From Piscirickettsiaceae bacterium (GTDB lineage Bacteria > Pseudomonadota > Gammaproteobacteria > Thiomicrospirales > Thiomicrospiraceae): 21,620 bases of DNA. The position numbers and the translations under genes are program-made. The notes below the pieces were generated by a model. That model searched no databases and had not been told where the DNA came from. It saw nothing but the letters and a program-made list of their open reading frames with translations. The first letter of the stretch is position 1, and every line of letters begins with the position of its first letter. The stretch spans positions 1-21,620 of the forward strand of contig JALUXI010000037.1 of assembly GCA_027019045.1 (NCBI GenBank), in the 5' to 3' direction. Shown here in pieces: positions 6,769 to 12,772 of the stretch.

Positions 6769-8205
6769 ATGGATGCAACAACTAAACCACAATATGATAA
6801 TGGCGTGGTGCAGTACCTATCTGTCGGTGCTGTCGTATTTTTGGTGCTAGGGACCATTTTCGGTACCTATGCGGCCTTTGAGCTGGCTTATCCAGCGTTG
6901 AATCTGGATATTCCAGAGATTACCTTTGCAAGATTGCGTGTTATGCATACCAATACCGTTATTTATGCATTTGGTGGAATGACTTTGATGGCAACGGCCT
7001 TCTATTCTGTTCAGCGAACCAATGGGGTTCGTTTGTGGAGTAATGGTTTGGCTTGGGTTACAGCTATCCTGTTTACCATCGGTCTTTTGGCAGTGGTACT
7101 AACCATCTCTCTAGGGATGACAACAGGTAAAGAGTATCACGAGCAAGAGTGGCCTTTAGCGATTGCGGTAGCGATTGTTTGGACACTTTACACAGTGAAC
7201 TTTGTCATGACGATTGCGTCTCGTAATAAAGAGAAGGTGCCTAATGTTTATGTTTCAAACTGGTTCTTCTTGGGAATGATGGTTGCTGTTACTTATCTAT
7301 ATGTAGTTAACGGTTTGGCATTGCCAGTTTCATTGTTCCGTTCATACTCACTGTTCTCTGGTGTACAGGATGCGATGATTCAGTGGTGGTGGGGTCACAA
7401 TGCGGTAGGTTTCTTCTTGACCGCTGGCTTCTTGGGAATTATGTATTACTTCGTGCCTAAGCAAGCGCAACGCCCAATCTACTCATACCGTCTATCCGTT
7501 ATCCACTTCTGGGCATTGATGTTTGGTTATGTATGGTTAGGGGCTCACCACTTGCAATATACGGCATTGCCTGATTGGACAGGTTCCTTGGGTGCGGTGA
7601 TTTCGTTATCTATGATTATTCCTTCATGGGGTGGGGCATTGAATGGTATGTTGACTCTGTCAGGTGCTTGGGATAGATTGCGTACAGATTACATCTTGCG
7701 TTTCTTAATTATCTCTCTGGCCTTCTATGCGATGTCAACTTTTGAAGGGCCTGTAATGTCTGCAAAAACAGTGAACGCATTGTCTCACTACACTGACTGG
7801 ACAATCGGACATGTACACTCTGGTGCTTTAGGTTGGGTAGCGATGGTGTCTATTGGTGCGCTTTATCATATGGTGATGAAGTTGTGGAAGACGGAAATGT
7901 ACTCTATGAAGTTGATCAACTTCCACTTCTGGTTAGCCACTATTGGTACCGTGTTCTACATTGTTGCGATGTGGGTGTCAGGGATTATGCAAGGCTTGAT
8001 GTGGCGTGCTTATGATGAGTATGGTGTATTGGCTTATAGCTTTGCAGAATCAGTTGCTGCGATGCATCCTTACTATGTGATGCGTGCGGTGGGTGGTCTG
8101 TTGTTTACATTGGGTGCGGTTATCATGCTATACAATGTAGTCATGACGATTCGTATGGCAAACGCTAAGCAAACGGCTACTGCAGGTGCAGCTGCTGCCG
8201 CATAA
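6769..8205 (+). CDS. ccoN: cbb3-type cytochrome c oxidase subunit I
   Basis: CcoN is the catalytic, proton-pumping subunit with haem b, haem b3 and CuB that reduces oxygen to water. The 478-residue protein is all membrane helices. His60 (RVMHTN) is a haem b ligand. CuB ligands are His210 (WGHNAVG), His260 and His261 (GAHH), with the cbb3-type cross-linked Tyr at 254 (FGYVWLGAHH). Glu326 lies in STFEGP, and the haem ligands His348/His350 in IGHVHSGALGW. ATG at 6769 is preferred over an in-frame TTG at 6709: it has AAAGGGGG 8 bases upstream and gives the standard N-terminus. It is the first gene of the operon and ends in an Ala-rich tail. Confidence 0.97.
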   Translation: MDATTKPQYDNGVVQYLSVGAVVFLVLGTIFGTYAAFELAYPALNLDIPEITFARLRVMHTNTVIYAFGGMTLMATAFYSVQRTNGVRLWSNGLAWVTAILFTIGLLAVVLTISLGMTTGKEYHEQEWPLAIAVAIVWTLYTVNFVMTIASRNKEKVPNVYVSNWFFLGMMVAVTYLYVVNGLALPVSLFRSYSLFSGVQDAMIQWWWGHNAVGFFLTAGFLGIMYYFVPKQAQRPIYSYRLSVIHFWALMFGYVWLGAHHLQYTALPDWTGSLGAVISLSMIIPSWGGALNGMLTLSGAWDRLRTDYILRFLIISLAFYAMSTFEGPVMSAKTVNALSHYTDWTIGHVHSGALGWVAMVSIGALYHMVMKLWKTEMYSMKLINFHFWLATIGTVFYIVAMWVSGIMQGLMWRAYDEYGVLAYSFAESVAAMHPYYVMRAVGGLLFTLGAVIMLYNVVMTIRMANAKQTATAGAAAAA

Positions 8206-8214
8206 TGTTTCTAA

Positions 8215-8241
8215 GCTGGCAGAGCATCGCCTCTGTCCAGC
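8215..8241 (+). other. Hairpin in the ccoN-ccoO spacer
   Basis: Left arm 8215-8224 (GCTGGCAGAG) pairs with 8231-8241 (CTCTGTCCAGC) around a 6-base loop, with one bulged base. No T-tract follows, so it is not an intrinsic terminator. It may mark an mRNA processing or stability site that sets the CcoN to CcoO ratio. Confidence 0.55.
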
Positions 8242-8272
8242 CAGTAATCAATGAGTTGAGGAGCAAAAACTC

Positions 8273-9094
8273 ATGGCTAATGAAAAACCAAAAAATTTAC
8301 AAGATCGCATTGAGCGAAATATCTTTGCCCTGTTTGTTGCAACGGCTTTTGTCGTTTCGATTGCTGGGATTGTAGAAATCGTGCCTCTGTTCTACCTCAA
8401 AAGTGCGGTAGATTACACAGAGAAGGTCGATAAGTACGGGAATGTTAAAAATGATAAGTTCCCAGAATTGGTTTGGTCGCGTACTTTTAAGAAAGAAAAC
8501 GGTAAAATCGTTTCTGACAAAAAGCTTTATGAGATCAAAAATGGTAAGGTCGTAATGCCTGACTGGAAGCCTGGTGATGGGGTGCGTCCTTATACACCAC
8601 TTGAGTTGGCGGGTCGTGATATTTATCTTCGTGAAGGGTGTTATATCTGTCACTCTCAAATGATTCGTCCTTTCCGTGATGAGCGTGAACGATATGGTCA
8701 CTTCTCTTTGGCAACTGAGTCTATGTATGATCATCCTATGCAATGGGGTTCCAAAAGAACTGGACCTGATTTGGCGCGTGTTGGTGGCAAGTATTCAGAT
8801 GAATGGCATGTGATGCACTTGATGCGTCCACAAGATGTGGTACCAGAGTCTGTTATGCCTGCTTATCCTTGGTTGGCTAAGAATAGCATCGAGAAGAGTT
8901 TCTTCGGTACTAAACGCGATATGAAAAAGCGTTTAGAGGTCATGCGTACTTTAGGTGTGCCTTATACCGATGATGAGATTGCACATGCGGATGAAGCCAT
9001 TAAGGGTAAAACTGAAATGGATGCTTTGGTAGCCTACCTACAAGTTTTAGGAACCATGGTTAAACTAGACGATTCCAAGTCCTACCGTGAGTAA
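8273..9094 (+). CDS. ccoO: cbb3-type cytochrome c oxidase subunit II (monohaem cytochrome c)
   Basis: CcoO is a membrane-anchored cytochrome c that passes electrons from CcoP to CcoN. One membrane helix lies at about 18-41. The periplasmic domain has one CxxCH haem site, CYICH at 123-127, followed by SQMIRPF, and the likely axial Met195 in SVMPAYPW. At 273 residues it is longer than the roughly 200 typical of many CcoO proteins. Much of the excess is a Lys-rich segment at about 44-102 between the helix and the haem domain. GAGGAG at 8258-8263 gives a good start at 8273. The stop overlaps ccoQ by 8 bases. Confidence 0.97.
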   Translation: MANEKPKNLQDRIERNIFALFVATAFVVSIAGIVEIVPLFYLKSAVDYTEKVDKYGNVKNDKFPELVWSRTFKKENGKIVSDKKLYEIKNGKVVMPDWKPGDGVRPYTPLELAGRDIYLREGCYICHSQMIRPFRDERERYGHFSLATESMYDHPMQWGSKRTGPDLARVGGKYSDEWHVMHLMRPQDVVPESVMPAYPWLAKNSIEKSFFGTKRDMKKRLEVMRTLGVPYTDDEIAHADEAIKGKTEMDALVAYLQVLGTMVKLDDSKSYRE

Positions 9095-9272
9095 GCTTGA
9101 ATCCTATTTCAGTACTAACTGGTCAGCGATGACTGGCCAAGATTGGGCTGGATTGATCATAACAATTATCGTATTTTTCGGCATGCTCATTGCCTTTGCT
9201 CGGGTGCTAAACCCTAAGCGTAAAAAAGAGCTTGAGCAAGAAAAATATCGAATTTTAAAAGACGACGATTAA
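9087..9272 (+). CDS. ccoQ: cbb3-type cytochrome c oxidase subunit CcoQ/FixQ
   Basis: CcoQ is a small single-helix protein that stabilises the cbb3 complex. This 61-residue product has one membrane helix at about 21-40, followed by VLNPKRKKELEQEKYRI, a basic and charged tail typical of CcoQ. It starts with GTG inside the end of ccoO (8-base overlap) with no clear ribosome site, so translation is probably coupled to ccoO. The next in-frame ATG (residue 15) would remove most of the part before the helix and is less likely. The position between ccoO and ccoP is canonical. Confidence 0.92.
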   Translation: MSKLESYFSTNWSAMTGQDWAGLIITIIVFFGMLIAFARVLNPKRKKELEQEKYRILKDDD

Positions 9273-9279
9273 GTATTCT

Positions 9280-9285
9280 GAGGAG
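9280..9285 (+). promoter_or_regulatory. Ribosome binding site deciding the ccoP start
   Basis: GAGGAG ends one base before an ATG at 9287 but seven bases before the in-frame ATG at 9293. Only the second spacing is workable, so ccoP is taken to start at 9293. Confidence 0.8.
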
Positions 9286-9292
9286 AATGACT

Positions 9293-10216
9293 ATGGCACA
9301 TCATAACCCATGGCCTAATGAAGGGAACACTGGGCATATCTGGGACGAAGATATTCGTGAACTAGATAACCCCCCGCCACTTTGGTGGATGTTGGCATTC
9401 TATGCTAGTTTTATTATGATTATTTTTTACGCACTTTATTATCCAACGATTCCTTTGGCTAATGGTTATACCAAAGGGCTTGCTGGATGGACAGCTGTAA
9501 AAGAATATCATGAAGATTATCAAAAGCTAAAAGATTGGCGTAAGGCTAAATTTGCGGATAAAGAAGAGAAGTTAGGCTCACTCTCTGCAGCACAAATTTT
9601 GCAAGATCCTGATCTGAAGGCTTACTCCATTGCAACTTCTAAAATGTTGTTTGGAGATTATTGTGCGGCTTGTCACGGTGTAGGTGGTCAAGGTAACCCT
9701 AACTTCCCTGTTTTGGCTGATGATGATTGGCTTTGGGGTGGAAAGATTCAGCAGATTCAAGCCAGTATCACCAATGGTCGTGTAGGTAATATGCCTGCTC
9801 GCGGCATGATGGGTAACTTGACTGATGAAGATATTCAGAATGTTGCTGACTATGCGCTTGCACTTTCTGAAGGTAAGGGCGATGATCCTCAATATGCAAA
9901 AGGTAAAGCCGTTTTTGCAAAAGGAATGTGTTTGGCTTGTCATGGTCCTAAAGGAAAACCTTTGGCACCAGCAGGGGCAGCGAACTTGACGGATCAGATT
10001 TGGCGTTTTGCACCAAACATGAATCCAACCAAAGAAGATATGCGCAAGTCTTATATCCATACCATTACTTATGGTGTGAATGTGAAGAAGAATGGAGAGT
10101 ATCTTCCTGGAACGCGTCGTGCACAGATGCCAACATTCAAACATCGTCTACCTAATGCAGATGTTAATATTAAACGCTTAGCGGTTTATGTTCATGAATT
10201 AGGCGGTGGTCAGTAG
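9293..10216 (+). CDS. ccoP: cbb3-type cytochrome c oxidase subunit III (dihaem cytochrome c)
   Basis: CcoP receives electrons from soluble cytochromes c and passes them to CcoO. The 307-residue protein has the family's cytoplasmic N-terminus (GHIWDEDIRELDNPPPLWW), one membrane helix at about 31-51, and two periplasmic haem c domains with CAACH at 124-128 and CLACH at 213-217. The likely axial methionines are Met167 (GNMPA) and Met279 (QMP). It follows ccoQ by 20 bases and is followed 10 bases later by an intrinsic terminator, which marks the end of the core oxidase transcript. Confidence 0.97.
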   Translation: MAHHNPWPNEGNTGHIWDEDIRELDNPPPLWWMLAFYASFIMIIFYALYYPTIPLANGYTKGLAGWTAVKEYHEDYQKLKDWRKAKFADKEEKLGSLSAAQILQDPDLKAYSIATSKMLFGDYCAACHGVGGQGNPNFPVLADDDWLWGGKIQQIQASITNGRVGNMPARGMMGNLTDEDIQNVADYALALSEGKGDDPQYAKGKAVFAKGMCLACHGPKGKPLAPAGAANLTDQIWRFAPNMNPTKEDMRKSYIHTITYGVNVKKNGEYLPGTRRAQMPTFKHRLPNADVNIKRLAVYVHELGGGQ

Positions 10217-10226
10217 GTTTAGACAG

Positions 10227-10250
10227 AAAGGAAGCTTAGGCTTCCTTTTT
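10227..10250 (+). terminator. Intrinsic terminator after ccoP
   Basis: A 9-bp perfect stem (10227-10235 with 10240-10248) has a TTAG loop and a T-tract at 10246-10250. It lies between ccoP and the 45-residue membrane protein, so it may act as a partial terminator setting the level of downstream expression. Confidence 0.75.
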
Positions 10251-10278
10251 CTTATAGTCAAAACATGAGGAGGTCATC

Positions 10279-10416
10279 ATGAATGATTTAAATAATGACT
10301 GGGTGCTTTATGGCACAATTTTTGCTGTTGTTTTCAGTATTGTCGCACTGTTAGGGTTTGCTTGGAAAGCTTTCAGAGGGATGGAAGGCTTAGAGAAAGA
10401 TGAAACTCAGCAGTAA
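10279..10416 (+). CDS. 45-residue single-helix membrane protein, possible cbb3 accessory subunit (CcoM-like)
   Basis: The reading frame begins ATG-AAT-GAT and ends in TAA, coding for 45 residues. The first 10 are polar with Trp8. Residues 11-29 (YGTIFAVVFSIVALLGFAW) form a convincing membrane helix, and the end is charged (KAFRGMEGLEKDETQQ). A perfect AGGAGGT lies at 10268-10274, 4 bases before the ATG, the strongest ribosome site in the cluster. The gene is flanked by two intrinsic terminators directly after ccoP. Some cbb3 enzymes contain a fourth small single-helix subunit (CcoM), and the ending of the helix in aromatic-Trp-Lys recalls it. The assignment is inference only; it is distinct from the CcoQ already present. 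Confidence 0.72.
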   Translation: MNDLNNDWVLYGTIFAVVFSIVALLGFAWKAFRGMEGLEKDETQQ

Positions 10417-10436
10417 TAATATTGTAAATTTATTTT

Positions 10437-10463
10437 AAAAAGGGGCTGAAGCCCCTTTTTTTT
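10437..10463 (+). terminator. Intrinsic terminator after the small membrane protein gene
   Basis: GGGGC (10442-10446) pairs with GCCCC (10451-10455) around TGAA. The stem is extended by five A-T pairs and followed by eight Ts to 10463. It separates the oxidase genes from ccoG. Confidence 0.88.
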
Positions 10464-10505
10464 GTAGTAATCAATATTGTTGATAGCCTGGGTTGGCTCT
10501 ACCGA

Positions 10506-10518
10506 TTATAATATGCGC
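10506..10518 (+). promoter_or_regulatory. Predicted -10 region of ccoG with word shared by the ccoH promoter
   Basis: TTATAATATGCGC contains a perfect TATAAT (10507-10512) and recurs exactly at 12165-12177. No good -35 lies 17 bases upstream. An inverted repeat, ATCAA-N5-TTGAT, at 10470-10484 is centred about 42 bases before the predicted start (about 10519), where an activator could bind. Confidence 0.45.
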
Positions 10519-10600
10519 AGTATTTAAAAAATTCTGTTATATAGGAAGTGCTGAATAAATCTCTTCCATAGAACAAGATGATATTGGTCAAGGATAAAAA

Positions 10601-12073
10601 ATGAGTGAACAAGAGAAGAAAACGGTTTATAACCGGGATGCAGGCACAGGCTCACTGTTAGAGGAGTTTGAAATCTCAAATAAGAACTTAGAGTCTATAG
10701 GTGTTGAGCTTTTAGAAGTGCATACGCAGGGAACGGTTCATGCTAAGCGTATTCCCGGTCGTTTTCGTACTTTGAAGTGGTTGGGTGCTTCTCTGTATTT
10801 GATTTTCTTTTTAGCGGTTTATTTCCGTTGGGATGGGCATCAAGCCATTCTATTTGATCTACCTAATCGTCAATTCCATATCTTTGGGCTGACTATATTG
10901 CCACAGGATATTTGGGTACTGGCCATGATTCTGCTGTTCTTTGCCTTAGCGTTAGCGGCGGTGACTGCGGTAGCTGGACGACTTTGGTGTGGTTACCTCT
11001 GTTTCCATACAGTTTGGACGGATGTCTTTACATATATTGAAGATAAGTTAGTAGGAGGTCCAAATAAGCTGAAAAAGGTTGATGAGATGCCAATGGGCTG
11101 GGCAAAAATTAAACAGAAACTACCCATTTGGTTGTTCTGGCTCAGTATTTCCTTCCTAACTGCCATTACCTTCGTCGGTTATTTTGATGACATACTCAGT
11201 TTGTGGGCGCGTTTATTTACTTTTGATTGGACAGCAACAGAAACGACTGCCATTTTAAGTTTAACTGTGGCGACATTCTTCTTTGCAGGGTTCTTGCGTG
11301 AACAAGTCTGTATCGGTTTCTGTCCTTATGCCCGTATTCAGGGAGCGATGATTGATATTGAGACGATTGTACCAACCTATGATCGGGATCGAGGAGAACC
11401 CCGTGGCCGGATGCGTCGTCCTAAGCCAGGTGAAGAGCCACCTAAGTTGGGAGATTGTATCGACTGTAACTTGTGTGTAGCAGTCTGTCCAACAGGGGTG
11501 GATATTCGTAAAGGTCAGCAGTTTGGTTGTATCACTTGTGGGCTGTGTATCGATGCCTGTGATTCGGTGATGGAGAAAATCAAAAAACCAAAAGGATTGA
11601 TTCGTTATGCCTCTTTAGCTGAGTTGGGCGGCAAAAAACCTCATCCTTTATGGAAGCGGCCTCGGGTGATTGTTTATACCTCAATTATGACCTTAGCAGC
11701 TGCGGCCATGTTGTATGGTTTATCGACTATGTCACCGATTGATGTGAAGGTCTTGCATGAAAGAGCTCCATTATATGTACAGTTAAGTACGGGTCATATC
11801 CAAAATAAATATATTGTGAAGATTGTGAATAAGTATTCACAGCCCATGCAGGCGCATATTGATGTGAAAGGACCCAAAGGCACCATTGCAATTGCCGATC
11901 AGGATATTTCGATTCTGCCCGGTAATGTAGGGAGTTCAACCCTGTTGGTTAGGGTGCCTAAGAAGAATATGACAGATTCAGAGGTTCCGATTAAGATAAT
12001 TGTGCAGGATAAGTTACACCCTCAGATCAAAGCAGAATATGAGAGTGTGTTTATCGGTCCTAGAATGCGCTAA
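10601..12073 (+). CDS. ccoG: cbb3 oxidase assembly protein CcoG (RdxA/FixG family, polyferredoxin-like)
   Basis: CcoG is an inner-membrane iron-sulfur protein implicated in reducing copper for CuB assembly of cbb3 oxidases. The 490-residue protein has helices near 57-75, 103-125, 175-193, 214-231 and 354-373. The membrane cysteine pairs are RLWCGYLC (130/134) and CIGFC (237/241). Two [4Fe-4S] motifs follow: Cys286/289/292/296 and Cys310/313/316/320. The C-terminal domain (about 380-490) is an Ig-like periplasmic fold ending in FIGPR, as in the family. AAGGA lies upstream of the start. It is transcribed between two terminators, so it is likely a unit of its own with its own promoter. Confidence 0.96.
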   Translation: MSEQEKKTVYNRDAGTGSLLEEFEISNKNLESIGVELLEVHTQGTVHAKRIPGRFRTLKWLGASLYLIFFLAVYFRWDGHQAILFDLPNRQFHIFGLTILPQDIWVLAMILLFFALALAAVTAVAGRLWCGYLCFHTVWTDVFTYIEDKLVGGPNKLKKVDEMPMGWAKIKQKLPIWLFWLSISFLTAITFVGYFDDILSLWARLFTFDWTATETTAILSLTVATFFFAGFLREQVCIGFCPYARIQGAMIDIETIVPTYDRDRGEPRGRMRRPKPGEEPPKLGDCIDCNLCVAVCPTGVDIRKGQQFGCITCGLCIDACDSVMEKIKKPKGLIRYASLAELGGKKPHPLWKRPRVIVYTSIMTLAAAAMLYGLSTMSPIDVKVLHERAPLYVQLSTGHIQNKYIVKIVNKYSQPMQAHIDVKGPKGTIAIADQDISILPGNVGSSTLLVRVPKKNMTDSEVPIKIIVQDKLHPQIKAEYESVFIGPRMR

Positions 12074-12121
12074 AAATTATTGTGATTTAATCAGCGCTTC
12101 CTAAATTAGCGCCAGTTGCGT

Positions 12122-12161
12122 CGCCCTTTAAACCTTGCTCAAGAGTTTAAAGGGCGTTTTT
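12122..12161 (+). terminator. Intrinsic terminator after ccoG
   Basis: A perfect 12-bp stem (12122-12133 with 12145-12156) with an 11-base loop is followed by TTTTT. The loop can extend the stem with CTT and AAG. Confidence 0.88.
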
Positions 12162-12164
12162 CGT

Positions 12165-12177
12165 TTATAATATGCGC
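12165..12177 (+). promoter_or_regulatory. Predicted -10 region of ccoHIS, identical to the ccoG word
   Basis: TTATAATATGCGC is an exact copy of 10506-10518 and lies four bases past the ccoG terminator. The predicted start is near 12178, giving a leader of about 44 bases to ccoH. The -35 position falls in the terminator's right arm and is poor, so activation may be needed. Confidence 0.45.
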
Positions 12178-12221
12178 TGGTGCGAGATGTGTGTACAGCT
12201 AAATTTGCAAAAGGATGAAGA

Positions 12222-12767
12222 ATGGCAAAGCAAAAAATCGATACAAGAGATTGGAGTGTGGCATGGAAAAACCCTTTTGTTGTGGGGTGGTTTGTCTTGT
12301 TGGTCATTGTTTTGTCGGTAAACTTTTTTATGGTGAGTGAAGCGATAGTGACCTTCCCTGGTCTAACGATTGAAGACTATTATGAGAAGGGGAAGGATAT
12401 GGGTAAGATTATCGCCCAACGCGAAAAAATGAAGCGAATGGCTTGGCAGATTGATATCAATTTGCCTGTGTTGACTCAGAATGTGCCACAGCATTATACG
12501 ATTTTAGTGAAGGATAAAACGGGTAAGGCTTTTAATGTGGATTCAGCCGTGCTGTATTATTATCGACCCTCTAATAAAAAATATGATGGACAAAGTGTAC
12601 TCAAGTCGACGGGGAAAGTGGGGGAGTATGAGGGCGATATTGAGTTGCCTTTGAAAGGGAAATATGACTTTGTCTTGGAGCTTAAACGGGGCAAGGATCT
12701 TTTCCAAGTCGGTCGGACGATGATGGTTAAAGAGAATCCTCGTTCGCCTGTCCAACCTTCGTTGTAA
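12222..12767 (+). CDS. ccoH: cbb3 oxidase assembly protein CcoH / FixH
   Basis: FixH/CcoH proteins are bitopic membrane proteins needed for stable cbb3 assembly. This 181-residue product has a basic cytoplasmic N-terminus with WKNPFVVGWF, a membrane helix at about 20-40, and the signature TIEDYYEKGKDMG at 49-61. A periplasmic beta-rich domain (YYYRPSNKKYDG, then KGKYDFVLEL) follows. It ends 5 bases before ccoI, within the standard ccoG-H-I-S order. AAGGATGAAG precedes the start. Confidence 0.93.
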   Translation: MAKQKIDTRDWSVAWKNPFVVGWFVLLVIVLSVNFFMVSEAIVTFPGLTIEDYYEKGKDMGKIIAQREKMKRMAWQIDINLPVLTQNVPQHYTILVKDKTGKAFNVDSAVLYYYRPSNKKYDGQSVLKSTGKVGEYEGDIELPLKGKYDFVLELKRGKDLFQVGRTMMVKENPRSPVQPSL

Positions 12768-12772
12768 TCTTC

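Noticed and set aside
9287..9292. ATG at 9287 as ccoP start
   Set aside because: It lies one base from the GAGGAG site, too close; ATG at 9293 has correct spacing.
9578..10144. 188-codon minus-strand open frame opposite ccoP
   Set aside because: Shadow of ccoP; no recognisable motif or ribosome site and composition rich in Ser, Thr and His.
10461..10474. Possible FNR box TTTGT-AGTA-ATCAA before ccoG
   Set aside because: Only eight of ten positions match, it overlaps a terminator T-tract, and it lies at about -51.5, not a normal FNR position.
12082..12095. Palindrome-like TGAT-TTA-ATCA after ccoG
   Set aside because: The spacer is three bases, not four, and it is about 90 bases from the predicted ccoH start; no regulator fits.
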